Shown here: one piece after another, positions 1 through 11,470 of the stretch
How the letters are laid out: each line of letters starts with the position of its first letter
How positions within the stretch are numbered: the stretch's first letter is position 1
Assembly: GCA_004335735.1 (NCBI GenBank)
Contig: QAXK01000587.1
Span: 1 to 64,000, forward strand
DNA length: 64,000 nucleotides
Reading direction: 5' to 3'
Source: Chlorella sp. KRBP
Lineage: Eukaryota; Chlorophyta; Trebouxiophyceae; Chlorellales; Chlorellaceae
Notes under the pieces: generated by a model
The model's input: the letters and a program-made list of their open reading frames with translations, nothing else
Told to the model about the DNA's origin: nothing
The model's database searches: none
Position numbers and translations under genes: made by a program

Positions 1-5
1 CTCAG

Positions 6-358
6 GTGCCATGTGGGGCAGAGGGCTCGCCATGATGGAGTATGCCAAGGCCATGAACGACCTCTTCCTCTACAACGTGACTGGGCCTTGCTGGCGCACC
101 TGGGAGCAGGGCATCCACAACTTTTTGGTGCACTACGTAGACAGGGTCCTGCACGCCCTTAGCTTCAAGTTTTTGACGCCCACCAACGGCTATGGCCCAC
201 TGTTTACCGCAGGGCTGGCAAAGCGTGACGTGCGTGTAAGCCAGTTTGGCGTTGTGTCTGTGCATCGGGGCGACTGGGTGCACTATCCTCTCATGGTGCA
301 TCAGATTGACCGCAACGACACGGCGTTCACGCGCCTCAAGGAGCTGTACAGTGCTTGA
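6..358 (+). CDS. Glycosyltransferase-like protein, last exon only (5' part outside window)
   Basis: The window opens inside an intron: CAG at 3-5 is followed by an open exon that ends in TGA at 356-358, giving about 117 C-terminal residues. The pattern GAMWGRG, then RTWEQGIHNFLVHY, then an asparagine-glycine turn (TPTNGYGPLF) and VHQIDRND resembles the C-terminal half of nucleotide-diphospho-sugar transferases of plants and algae. In those enzymes a 'snapshot' Gly-Met segment and a VHQ(Y/W)DR segment close the catalytic domain. The catalytic DxD would lie upstream of the window and cannot be checked. The family is assigned from motif resemblance only; the donor sugar and acceptor are unknown. 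Confidence 0.45.
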
Positions 359-446
359 GACATGCGATGGATCGCTGTTCCACATATCATTGCGCACTGC
401 TCCTTGGAAACGACACGAGTTGCAATAAGAAAGGTTTGACGACATC

Positions 447-2867
447 TCAGAGCACGCTGTTGACAAGCGGCTGCTTTTCTGCTTGGGCCCTGGCTGCAGC
501 GTTGAGCGGGGACAACGGTTCCTGCATCCAGCTGGACGAGTGGCCGTGGTGGTGCTGTGGATGTGGGGCGGACTGCCCTGCTGCTGCTGCTGCTGCTGCT
601 GCAGATGAAGAGGCGGAGGGACCCCTTGCACCACCTAACTCGCCGCCTGCTGCACCTGGGGGTGGCAAGCCTGTGGCCGAGCCGCCGGCCCTGCTGGAGC
701 AGCTGGCGTGCCCTGGCTGCTGACTCGTGTCCCCGGAGCGGCTGCCCGTAGCAGTGGTGTTGTGGGGCGAGCGCAACGGGGGCAGAGAAATGCTGCCGGC
801 AGTTGGCGCTTGACCAGCAAATCCTCTACTGCTGCTGCCGGCTGATTGTGCAGCAAGCACTGACGGGTGGTTCTGCCAGAACGTGCCTCCAGATGCAGCA
901 CCTGGCCCCGCAGACGCACGTGCGCTACCATGCGGTGCCTCCGCGCTCCCCTTGTCGTCCCGCTGCCATTCATGCTCAGGTGGGTGCTGCTTGGGCCAGG
1001 GCTGCTGCGCTGAAAAGCCACCACTCGCCAGGCTGCCACCACCTGCAGCTGCTGTGCCCATGCTGCCTCCACTGGGTCCCAAGCCCACCATCTTAGTGGA
1101 TGCTGCCTGCACCAGGTGCACGTCTGCTATCTGCGCGTCCCGCACTGGCCGCCACACCAGCATCCAGCTCAGGCACACCACCGCGCTGAAGGCGAACAGC
1201 ACGTCCCCGAGCCGCAGCAGCTCAAAGCCCAGGTCAAAGGGACGGAACAGCACCGTCAGGCCACGGCACGCCATTGCCGCCAGCAGCGTTGCCGTCACCA
1301 CCACCTGAGTGCAGCAGAGGCACACGCACACACAGGTTGAAAGACTAGGAGCTTCTCACTGCCGTGTGCATGGCTAGCTTGCACCCGTGAGTTGCCTCGT
1401 CTCCGTCAGGCACGCACCTGCATGACCTTGACGCGCCGCGTCAGCACCTTTGACACGGCAGCGTTGGCGATGCGCCGCGTCACCACCAGCAGCGCCAGCA
1501 GCACCGCCACCACCAGCGCGCCGCTCACCAGCGTGGACAGCACGGGGAACACACACCAGGCGCACCGTACCGACACGCTGCCTGCACCGTCCTCGTCCTG
1601 CAGCTCCGCTGGGCAGTACTGATCCACCTGCTCGGCAGGCCAGGGAACACACAAGGGAGCAAACTGCTACTGGTGCACACGAGACAGGACGGTGTGCCCT
1701 GGCTGGCAGAGCGTGTCCGCATGCAGGCTTCTGCAGGCGTGACCGTAAAGCCCTCTGACTGACCGTGACGACCCACCTCACGCGTGTCGTAGGTTGAGAA
1801 CATGACCCTGAACAGGGGCACGTTGCTGTAGTCAAGGTCAAAGATGCGCGTGAAGAGGGCGCACACGAGCTGCGCCGTGCAGGCCGGCAGCGTGAAGCCC
1901 AGGGCAAAGAACACAATGTTGAAGTTGGGGTGCTTGATGCTGCTGGGGCGCTTGATGCTGCCAGGGCCGGACTGTCCTGCTGTCCCGTCAACGCCGCCGC
2001 TGTCTTGCAGGCCACCCGCAGCAAGGCCAGCACCGCTGGCGCTGACGCTGTGTGCTGCATTGGGCTGCAGCGCCCCGGGCGCGGACGTGCGGCCCTCCGA
2101 GCCCCCGGCTGTGCTGCTAGCTGGGCTGCCTCCGGCCCTGCCCTTGACTTGCTTCCGCTTGCTCCTGCTGAAGAACCCTGACGGTGCCGAGGCTGACGTG
2201 GCCGAGGGTTGCCCAGCCACAATGGGAGGCGCGAGCTTGCTCTGCGACACCACGCAGAGGCAAAGCACAGGCTGAGGAGGCTGACAGGGGCTGCCAGCTC
2301 AGCCACACTGGGCAAGCACACGAGAGGTGCACACTGCACGCTCACCTGCACTGAGTAGACGCAGGCGAAGAGCGCCAGCAGCAGCGTGACGGGCTCGAGC
2401 AGTCCAAACACCACCACCACGTACACTCGGCACATGGTGGTTGCCAGAGGCCATGAGGGGTCGCCGCCCTTGAAAAAGACCGACTCCGGGCCCCACAGCA
2501 CCTGCGACCGCGTGCGGGATGAGGTGCAGCTGTCGTCACCGCGCCGCACGCCATGCACCGGTGCCAGCCGCCTGCTCTGCTGCTGCATTGCTGTAATGGC
2601 ATGCTGCTGCTGCTCTGCGCGAGCCTGTTGGAGCCGCACCTGGAGCCGCAGTATCTGGCACGCCGCGAGGCAGGCTGCCGCGAGCTGGAAGCAGATCCTC
2701 GCGCTCCACAGGTAGTTGAACGCGCTGCCCGCTCGCCGCGCGCTGCTGTGCCCGTAGTGCAGAACGTAGCCCGCACCACCAGCACACGCGAGGAACACCA
2801 TCCCGGAGAGCCACACGACCACCCAGTCTATGATGGAGACTGAGCTCTGATTCAGCTGGACGGCCAT
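447..2867 (-). CDS. Seven-helix membrane protein of unknown function
   Basis: Exons (5' to 3'): 2867-2346, 2271-1777, 1627-1418, 1304-447, about 694 residues; all three joins are in phase 0. Hydrophobic helices appear in order: IDWVVVWLSGMVFLACAGG, a second near residues 60-85, CRVYVVVVFGLLEPVTLLLA, FNIVFFALGFTLPAC, WCVFPVLSTLVSGALVVAVL, VTATLLAAMACRGLTVLF and LFAFSAVVCLSWMLVW. That makes seven, with a Ser/Gly-rich loop between helices 3 and 4. A cytosolic-looking Ser/Ala/Gly-rich tail of about 200 residues follows, containing an Ala run encoded by a CTG/GCT repeat near 578-603. An upstream in-frame ATG at 2993 would add 42 residues. I do not recognise the family. Seven helices suggest a receptor- or transporter-like topology, but no DRY, NPxxY or retinal-lysine motif is evident. 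It diverges from the SppA gene across 449 bases. Confidence 0.7.
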
Positions 2868-3316
2868 GCTGCGGCGGACGCTTGTCCCTCCAGCTGGTGT
2901 GGGTGCGTCGAAGGCGGCGTCAACTAGCACGTGCGCCTGCAGACGAGTCTGCAGTGGGTGGTGGGAAGCTGCTGGTAGTGGCCATTGCGCCAAGCTGCCA
3001 TAGGCTGCTGCAGTGGCTGCCGCACGGGCGGGCGCTACGCCGGCAGCATGGCGGGAGCGGGCGGTCTGGTGTGCGAGGTGGGGCCGCTGTGTGTAATCTG
3101 CGGCTGCACACAGCTCTGCAGGCCCACGCTCTGCTGGTGGCCATGCGTGGACCCCGTGACCGTCGTCTCACTCGCAGGCACACACAGGGCGTGGAGCGCA
3201 GGAGAGGAGAACAGCGAGTGTCACGTTGCTAGACACACACTGAAGGTTTACAAGCTCTCTAAGAGGAGGAGCACGCTTCCTCTCATTCCGCTGCTACCTC
3301 CCCTCGCCTCACAGCA
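2868..3316. promoter_or_regulatory. Divergent intergenic region, seven-helix gene / SppA
   Basis: 449 bases separate the two start codons. No coding exon with usable splice sites is seen here, and no clear TATA box. The stretch presumably holds both promoters and 5' UTRs. Confidence 0.4.
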
Positions 3317-6300
3317 ATGGCCACACGCGCCACACCACGCGCGCGCGTCACAGCTCCTGCCAGCGTCGCCGTCACAGGCGCTCGCATTCGCGTAGTTGCG
3401 CCTGGTGCGTGAAGGCAGGGCGCGAGGTGGTGTCGCGTGAGCCACACATCGTCTGTGCAGCACGAACAGGTCTGTGGACGCTACAGATCGCTGCAGGACG
3501 AAGGCGTGACCATGTGCTGTGACCCTCTGCAGGTGGAGTGGCTTGGGTGCAGCGCCAGGGCGTCGCACGGGCACGTGTGATCGCGGCACGCGCTCAGGAC
3601 AACACGTCCAGCGCTGCTGCCACCACAGCCACCAGCATCAGCAACGATGTGACGGAGGTCACCACCAATGGTAGCTCTGGCAACGGGAGTGGTGCTCAGG
3701 TGCGCTTCTTCGGGACAGGCCGAGGTAGCGTCGCTGAGCGCCTCCCTCCCAACGCAGGAAGGTACGCGGCCACTGACGCAGGTGCGGACGTCTCCAGGTG
3801 GCATCACGATCGGCAACACCGAGCAGCTGGACCTGCGGTATGTGGCGCCCAGCGGGACTGAGCAGTTCTGGACCCGCGCACGCCTGGCGCTGGCGCTGCC
3901 TTGGAGGCGCTTCGCTAAGGACTCGGTGCTCACCATCAAGGTAAGCTGGTGATGAGTCTGCAAGGTGGCCGGCAGGGCGTTGCAATCCTGACAAGCCTGC
4001 CCACTTGTCCGGTTCCGCTGCACTCTGCGTGCGTGTGCGCAGCTCGAGGGTGAGCTGTCCGACCAAGCAAAGAGCTGGCTGGAGCCAGGCCTCAGCGTGC
4101 CACAGGTACACATGGCTGGGTGTGTAGTGGGGTATTGGCCCAGCCTGCGTGCTGTCATTTGAGAGCATGTCAGAGGAGGACGCGTATGTGTGGCCTCCCG
4201 CAACCTCCCCGCACCTTGCTCTGCTGTGCAGGTGTGCTCGGCCCTGCAGCGCGCCGCCCTGGACCCGCGCGTCAGCGGCCTGGTCATCGAGGTGGCCCCC
4301 CTGGCTGTGGGGTACGCCAAGCTGCAGGAGGTTCGCAGGTGAGGCTTGGAGACGCGCGTGTGCAGGTGGGGGGCAAGGTCTCCACCTCTCTAGGTGGCAG
4401 GATGTGGCACGCCGATGGTGACCGCTTGCGCCCTGCTCTTCCTGTGCCTGTAGGTACCTGCAGTACTTCAGGGACAGCGGCAAGCCCACGATTGCCTACA
4501 TGAAGCAGGGCGGAGAGAAGGTGCGAGGGAGACATGCGGGTGTGGTCGGAGGCCACCTGCACAACATCCAGTGTGCCGTGACACACTCGTGCACCACCAA
4601 CGCACTCGCCCACGCAGGAGTACTACATTGCCAGCGCGTGCGCCAAGCTGTACGTGCCTCCGTCCGCGTCAATCTCCCTCAGGGGCTTTGTGGTCGGTGG
4701 CACCTTCCTCCGGGGCGTCCTGGACAAGGTGGGGACGCACGGGCGGGGGAGGGGCCATCGCTGCGACGGCCAGGTCCTGCGCGCACAGCTGCAGACATAG
4801 AGGGCGTGTGTGGGCGCAGCTGCTTGCAGCAATTGCACTTACCTGCTGGTGTGCTGCTCCCTGTTGTGTGTAGATTGGCGTGGAGCCCCAGGTGGAGCGC
4901 ATTGGGCAGTACAAGAGCGCAGGAGACCAGCTGCTGAGGCGCGACATGAGCACCGCACAGCGTGAGCAGCTGCAGGTGAGCGCCACGCCAAGAAGCTGGG
5001 CTGTGCCAAAGCGAAGAGCTACCACGGATGTGCCGGCCTGGCGCAGTGACAGTGCTTGCGCCTTACGCTCTTGTTGCCCGGCAATTGGGTGCCCCTGTGC
5101 AGTGCATCCTGGACGACACAGAGGCTGAGTGGGTGCGCACCATCGCCAGCGCCCGCGGCAAGACGGAGGAGCAGGTGGGACTGCAAGGGACTGCTCTCTG
5201 GAAGGCACGCACTATGCAGCTGGTGCCTGACACGTTCACACGTTGAGCTCTCTTGGTTGTGGTGGCATTGTGCAGGTGCGCGAGCTGCTGGACGCCGGCG
5301 TGTACGACCCCGCGGAGCTGCTCAAGGGTGGATGGGTCGACGGTACGTGCCACACAGCACGCAAAAGGGACTGCTTGCATTATTACCATTCTCGCCATTC
5401 TTGAAGTGCATGCTTCAAGAAAAGGCGCTGCTGCGCACTGATGTTGCACTGGTGTTGCGTACTGACTCCGCAGGTTTGCAGTACGAGGACGAACTGCTCC
5501 ACGACCTCAAGAAGGCGCAGGGCATCCCCGACGACAAGCTGGACACGAAGCCGCTCAAAAAGGTGAGTGTGGGCTCCCTGGCCGAGGCTCCGCATCGTGC
5601 GGGTCCCGCGACCGCGCCGGGCGGCGGCACTGGTGGCAGACGCAGACGGCGCAACCACCGGGTGGCGGTGTGCTCGCAGGTGGGCGTGCGCAAGCTGAAC
5701 AGCGTGAGGCCAGGCACGTACGGCCCGACGCTGGCCAAGGGCAAGAAGCGCATCGTCGTGCTCCGCACTGCAGGCGCCATCCTCGGTGCGGGGCTTCTTG
5801 TTTGCTCCACCTGCCCACCGCCTCGCGTGTCGTGCCTTGTCCCGGTGTGCCCACACGGTGCGCCCTGTTCTGGTATGCGCGCAGCCAAGTCGAGCGGGTC
5901 CGGGGGCACGATCACGCCAGAGGTGCTCGTGCCTCGGCTGCGCGCGCTGGCGTCGGACAAGTCGGTGGCCGGCGTGGTGCTGCGCGTCGACAGCCCCGGC
6001 GGCGACGCGCTCGCGAGCGACCTCATGTGGCGCGAGGTGGTGAAGCTCAGTGAGAAGAAACCTGTGGTGGCGTCCATGGCGGACGTGGCAGCGTCTGGTG
6101 GGTACTACATCGCCATGGCAACGCGCGCCATCGTCGCGGAGCCGCTGACAGTCACGGGGTCCATTGGCGTGGTGACTGGCAAGTTCAACCTCCAGGAGCT
6201 GTACAACAAGGTGTGTGCCCCCCTGCACTGGTATGATCAGGTGTATGCAGCCGTGGGCCATGCCAATCACTACTTGGCACCCGCACCATGCTTTGGCCGC

Positions 6301-7367
6301 AGATTGGGTACTCCAAGCAGCTCCTGAGCAAGGGGCGGTACGCAGAGCTGCTGGCCGACCAGAGATCCTTCACCGAGGTGGGGCTGGGTGCAGGTCCACG
6401 CGGGCAGTTCGGGCGCCAGCCTGGATGCACTTTGCGGCCATGCGGAGGCCTCATGGTCAACATGTTGCCTGTGCTGCTGCGCTCTCTGTGCTGCTGCCTG
6501 GGTGAGCAGGACGAGAAGGAGCTCTTCACCCGTTCCGCCCTGCACGCGTACGAAGAGTTCCGCGACAAGGCAGCCGCGTCACGCAAGATGGCTGTGGAGG
6601 CCATGCAGAACGTGGCACAGGTCAGTCAGTCACTGAGAGGGAGGCCAGCGTGTTTGCTGTGATGGGCAGCCGCGCCGAGAGTGTGGGCAACACGAGTGGA
6701 TGTCTCGTGCACTGCACAGGGGCGTGTGTGGACGGGCCGTCAAGCGCTGGAGCAAGGGCTGGTGGACGCGCTGGGCGGCGTGCACACTGCGGTGCAGTTG
6801 GTGCGGCAGGCAGCGGGCATCCCTCCCGAGGAGCGCGTCACGGTCTCTGAGGTTGGCACCGGTCGCAGCTCACCTCTGGCGCTCTTGCGTGGTGAGCGCT
6901 GCGCTGTGGCCCTGCTGCTGTAGCGGCGTGCATAATGCTCCTGTGAACAACGCTCCTGTGCATAACACCTGTCGCCTGTGGCAACACTCGCAGGCGCAAC
7001 GGCGGCTGTGCTGGCGTCCGGCACCATGTCAGGCGCGTCACCCCTGGCCTTGCTTGGGCTGTTGCTAGCGCCGGCCCTGGCAGGCAGTACCAGCAGCACA
7101 GCCCTGGGCGGCGTCACGCTGCCAGCAGGCACACTCGCGGACGCTACCGGCCTGTCCCGCGCGATGGGAGGCAGCATGGCTGTGGCAGTGGCGCAAGCCA
7201 TGCAGGTGGCGTCCACATCACCGACCCGCACATCACTGTGCGCTGAGCCGGAGGCCCTGTCCGTGCAGGCAGCAGGCAGCGCTGCGATGCTCGCGTCCGT
7301 TTCGGGGGCGGGGTCTGTTGAGGAGCCAAGCTGGCCATGGGACGATGAGCGGTTCCTGAACGAGTGA
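3317..7367 (+). CDS. SPPA: Plastid signal peptide peptidase SppA (protease IV, family S49)
   Basis: Seventeen exons: 3317-3404, 3533-3699, 3782-3940, 4043-4105, 4232-4338, 4454-4520, 4618-4728, 4874-4975, 5103-5174, 5276-5342, 5474-5562, 5680-5785, 5885-6210, 6303-6377, 6510-6620, 6720-6891, 6994-7367; 751 residues. The N-terminus (MATRATPRARVTAPASVAVT) is Ala/Arg/Thr-rich, like a chloroplast transit peptide. The protein has the duplicated S49 layout. The N-domain RDSGKPT carries the probable general-base Lys (about residue 205), and the C-domain ADVAASGGYY carries the nucleophile Ser (about residue 470) after VLRVDSPGGDA. S49 enzymes of this type use a Ser/Lys dyad to degrade signal peptides or thylakoid membrane proteins; plant SppA is light-induced and thylakoid-associated. 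The Ala/Gly/Thr-rich C-terminal exon could contain one more in-frame intron near 7204-7266. All exon phases agree. Confidence 0.93.
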
Positions 7368-7513
7368 GGCTGTGTGTACGTGACGTCTGAGGAGAGACCG
7401 ACTTGCAAACACGGGACCATGCACGAGATAGAAAGCAAAAGCGCATCCTGCTGCTGTTGCTTGCGTGGCAAAAGAATACATTGCCGGGGCTAGTCAAAAA
7501 GACCGCGCGCACA

Positions 7514-10500
7514 TCAGTACAGCTTCTCGACCTTTTTCCGGTACAGCCGCCCACGCAAGAACCATGCGGCTGGCCACACCGCCACGGCGGCCACTGGTGC
7601 CCACCAGAAGCTCTTCAGCCCTGGGCCGGACTTGCAGTCCAGCGTGGTGCGCGTGGTGCGGGCAATCTTGAAAGCCATCTTCTCCAGCTGGCGCAGGTCA
7701 TGCTCAATTGACCTGCGGTCAGCGCCGTCAGCACAGTGGTGCTTTCAGCCAGACGGGTGACAGCTGGTTGGCCTCGCAGAGCTCGAGTCACAGTGCTGCA
7801 GAAGTGCCCCCACAACTCACAGAGCATACTTGAGCGCCCGGTCGTAAGCAGCCTGCGACATGAGTGTGGTGGCCATTTGCGCCTTGAACAGGGCCAGGTT
7901 CATGCGTGTGATGACACGCTCCGTCATGTCACCCGCCGCCCACGCGTCAACACGCCCGTTCCTGCGCATGCGAGCATGGCCAATGCTTGCGGGCTTGCGG
8001 CGGTGCTCTTGAAGCATGAGCACTTCATCCAAAGTCAAGCACCCCACCGCACACAAGGGTGGGCAGAGCCAGCGCAGCGCACCGAGCACGCACTTTGAGA
8101 GCCGCGAGAAGCCGGCCAGCAGGCCAACTAGGCGTGACGAGGTCGTGTTGAGCTGAGCCAGCACCAGGTTGCGCGCCAGGAGCGCAGCCACGGGCGCTGC
8201 GGGAAGAAGATGGGGGCACATGTCAATGCGTAAAGTGTGTGAGCACTCTGCCGTGAGCAACCGGCAACGCACAACTGGCCATCAGGGCAGGTGCTTTGGC
8301 ACACACCCGAGACGGTGGGAGAGGCCGAGAGCCACCCCCAGGGTGTGTTGGTGAGGGCCCACATGTGGTTAGTGCTCAGGCCCGTGGCAGGCGCGTAGCT
8401 GGTGGAGCTGTTGACCAGGCCCCAACCTGCACAACCAGCAACGCAGACAGCAGGGAGATGGCTTGTGCACACGGTAGACTAGGTGCTCCTGGGCGTCACG
8501 ACAGCAACAAGGACTGTGGGGCGGCAGCAAGCCAGCACACCCACCTGCTTGCAGCACTGCCGCCAGCACTGGCCGCGTCACGTCCTGGCCGTCAGCAATC
8601 ATTGGGTTCAGCCCACAGGTGGCACTGGTGTGGAACGTGCCAACACCCGTAGACACCTGCACCCATGCACACAGCGTAGGCGCCACACGCGTGTGTGGGC
8701 ACCTGTGCAGGGGCAGAGTAGCGAGCAGCAAGCTAACACCCTGTGCAGTGCCTCACCGCCAGGACCATGTTGGGGAAGGCCACCGCCTGCCTGCCTCCCG
8801 TGAAGAGCAGTGGCTCGTGGGCCGCACTGCCGCGCACGTGCCACACCATCACGGGCAGCACGTGCTCCGTGTCGGGGTGGCCCTCGAACTCCACACCAGA
8901 GTAGCCGTAGATGCCGTCCAGGTAGCGCGTGAGCAGCCGGTGCATGGCGACAGGGTCCAGGACTTTGAGGGCTTGCGCCGCCAGCAGGGCGCTGGTCTCC
9001 TCGCGTGCGGTGCGGACCTGCACAGTGCGAGAGTGCCACCATCCATAGCCTTGTATCACCACAGCTCCTCCTGCTTGAAGCAACTCACATTGAGCTTCCG
9101 CAGGGTCCAACCACACCTTGAGGGAGCTTGTGAAGGCCTCCACGCACAGCGGGCACTGGGACATGGGCAGCCATGCCTCGCGCGTGTCAACCACCTGGAC
9201 AACAGGTGGCAGCATGTGGACGCGACAGCCAAGGAGCACTAGCAAGAGTGCTGTGATGCTGAGGCGTGTGCGGAGCCAGTGCCAGCGCGCGCTTGCACCC
9301 GCGCACCTGCAGGCTGCCCAGCATGGACTGCAGTGAGTCCTTGACGGTCTTGAGGCTGAACCTCTCGTTAGGGCCCGCTGGGTGCCCGGTGAGCCGGTCG
9401 TGCATGTGGATGACCACCAGCAACACACGCTTGCGGAAGGGAAGGACCCCGTGCTGCAGGGGGGGCCATGCCAAGTGCTGCGGGCGCCAACGTGCAGTGC
9501 AGAGCAATGCAACACGGTGTTGGTGACTGGACGTGGCCCAGGCGCACAGCGTGCTGCCGCTTGGGCCGCATGCAAGCAGGCTCCACTGCCCAACCAGGCC
9601 CCTGCCCGCAAGTGTCACCTGGGTGGCGGACCACACCACGCTGGCCAGCTGCGGGGCAATCACGGCCGGCAGGCGCTCCACCTTGAACGCTGACGGGTGC
9701 GGCAGAGAGTGCTCGTACACCTGCAGGTGCGGGCACGTCCTGAGGTTGTCAGCAGTCCAGCCCACGACATCAACCACGTGCGGAACCATGCGCCCTGAGC
9801 CTACATCTCACCTGTCCCTTGTGCCTGGCTCCAGGCCCGTACGACACGGGCCCCGCTGTGACGTCCACCCACAGGTAGCGGGGCGAGGCGGGTGCGCCAT
9901 GCAGCGCCTGCTCCGCGTCCACCACACTGCTTGGGCGCACGTAGTGCGTGCCAGGGCAGAAGCCAGGCCTGCGGCACAACCAACGCACCACAGCCTCGAC
10001 GCGTCTCGAATCGTTGTCAAGCGCTGCCAGCGCACGCCCGCGTCATGAGGCAGCGACCCGGTAGCTACCCAGCGCCCCCGACTCACACGTCCTCGTCGTT
10101 CGTCAGGCTGCCGGGTTCCTGCCTGTCCGTGTACCTGTAGGCGTACTTGCCCACGCCCGTGTTGAGGTTGAGCAGGTACACGGTCAGGTGCGTGCTGCTG
10201 GACCTGTGGGGGGACACCCACACCACACCACACCACACCACACCACACGGGTGCACGCATCAGGCGCGGTGCGCAGGTGCAGAAAGGCAGGTATCTGCAG
10301 TGGCCTTGGCGCTGCCACAGCACGCCAGGCACGTGTGGCTAAGTCACCTTGTGGTGTCCAGTGCAATGATGTCATCCACCAGGCGGTAGGGGATGAGGTA
10401 GGGCGCGTCGGCGGCACCAGTGCCCGCGCCTGCGCCGTGCCCACTGCCTGCACAGCGAGCGCACCCAGCGCACACACAAGTTCCGTGGACTGTGCGCTTG

Positions 10501-11370
10501 CTACGACTGGCAGCCATGGTGGCTCATCGCCGGCGTTGACCCGCCTTGGTCCTGATGCATGTGCTGCCGACACCTGCGTCGCGCATCCGCTCACCTGCAG
10601 CCCCCTGAAGCCGTGAGGCCTCAAGCTTGATGACTGTCTCCAAGCTGCTGCCTAGGTGACCGCTGTCGTGTGAGACCTGCCAGTGGAAGACTGGGTACAC
10701 GGGCTGCGCAACGACACGCAGAGCAAGGCGGAAACGCCTGCTGTGGCTACCCGTGGCGCAGAGCAGGCGGCGTGCTGCAGAGGAATTGCTGCTCGCATGC
10801 TCACCAGGGCTGCAAGCTGTGGCTCCAGCACCACCGTGTCCATGGCTGTCTGGAGCACCGACAAGTAGTAGCGCATGTCTGTGTCAGCGATGCGTAGTTG
10901 CTGGTAGCCGCGCCCGTCAAAGCCCACCAACTTGACCTCCACCACGACCGTGACCGGCATGGCCACCACGCGCCGGATGGTGTCGTTGATGATGCGCCCA
11001 CCGTCAAACATCCACGTCCGGCGCACGTCTGGCTTGAGCGACAAGAAGGGGTCCACGTCCACGCCAATCTTGTCCATCTCCTGAGCACATGGCGAACGTT
11101 TTTGTGGACTTGTTCTGGCAGGGCGGTGCACCTGCTCAGGCGGAGGTGCGATCTTGCGGCCACCTGCCTCACCCTCGAAAGAGCGCCCTTGGCCTGCGCG
11201 GTCACGTCGCCATATCCTAGCGCTGGCGCTGCTGACAGCGTCGCTAGCGCCATCAAGGCTGCGATGGTGGCGCTGGCACCGCTGGCGCCTCCAGCTCGTC
11301 GCCCTCCTCCTCCTCCTCCTCCGCACCACGGCCATTGGCATTGCCCACCTCTCCACCTCGCTGCTGACAT
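7514..11370 (-). CDS. Conserved secretory-pathway membrane protein, no recognised enzyme domain
   Basis: Exons (5' to 3'): 11370-11173, 11080-10805, 10676-10595, 10447-10348, 10203-10087, 9968-9812, 9720-9619, 9453-9307, 9194-9117, 9017-8757, 8656-8545, 8426-8307, 8196-7821, 7712-7514; 774 residues. The hydrophobic ATIAALMALATLSAAPALG near residues 35-55 looks like a signal peptide or anchor. Segments such as DVDPFLSLKPDVRRTWMFDG, RYLWVDVTAGPVSYGPG and VYLLNLNTGVGKYAY look strongly conserved. The C-terminus has a membrane helix (FWWAPVAAVAVWPAAWFL) followed by a short basic tail. The arrangement recalls the land-plant AT5G58100/AT3G28720 family of large ER/Golgi membrane proteins, but I cannot confirm this without a search. 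The 9117/9017 intron (donor GTGTGG) and a possible extra intron inside exon 13 are uncertain; both alternatives stay in frame. It starts 100 bases from the divergent prolyl hydroxylase gene. Confidence 0.75.
10221..10248. repeat. CACAC tandem microsatellite in an intron
   Basis: CACAC units are repeated about six times within the intron 10204-10347 of the minus-strand gene. It is a simple repeat with no CRISPR-like spacers. Confidence 0.85.
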
Positions 11371-11470
11371 CGCCTTACTGCCGCTTTGGAACGCTCGAGC
11401 GTGACGAAATTTGAGGGCTTGCTGTTCGAGGGCAGCAGAAGAGGAGCAGGCAGAAGAAGGCAGAGGAGAA
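11371..11470. promoter_or_regulatory. 100-base bidirectional promoter region
   Basis: Only 100 bases lie between the two divergent start codons (membrane protein at 11370, minus; prolyl hydroxylase at 11471, plus). A purine-rich stretch (agcagaagaggagcaggcag) sits just before the plus-strand ATG. Both promoters must lie here or overlap the opposite gene. No core element can be assigned with confidence. Confidence 0.4.

Noticed and set aside
5056..6327. 423-codon open frame across the SppA locus
   Set aside because: It reads through three or more introns with good splice signals. Only its exonic parts match the SppA protein.
8733..9611. Read-through of exons 8-10 of the membrane protein as one 292-codon exon
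   Set aside because: The frame is open across one segment, but acceptor/donor pairs and phase agreement on both sides support introns 9018-9116 and 9195-9306. The first remains uncertain and is flagged in the gene entry.
10221..10248. CACAC repeat as a CRISPR-like array or telomeric tract
   Set aside because: Uniform 5-base units with no spacers; it differs from the green-algal telomere repeat TTTTAGGG; and it lies within an intron.
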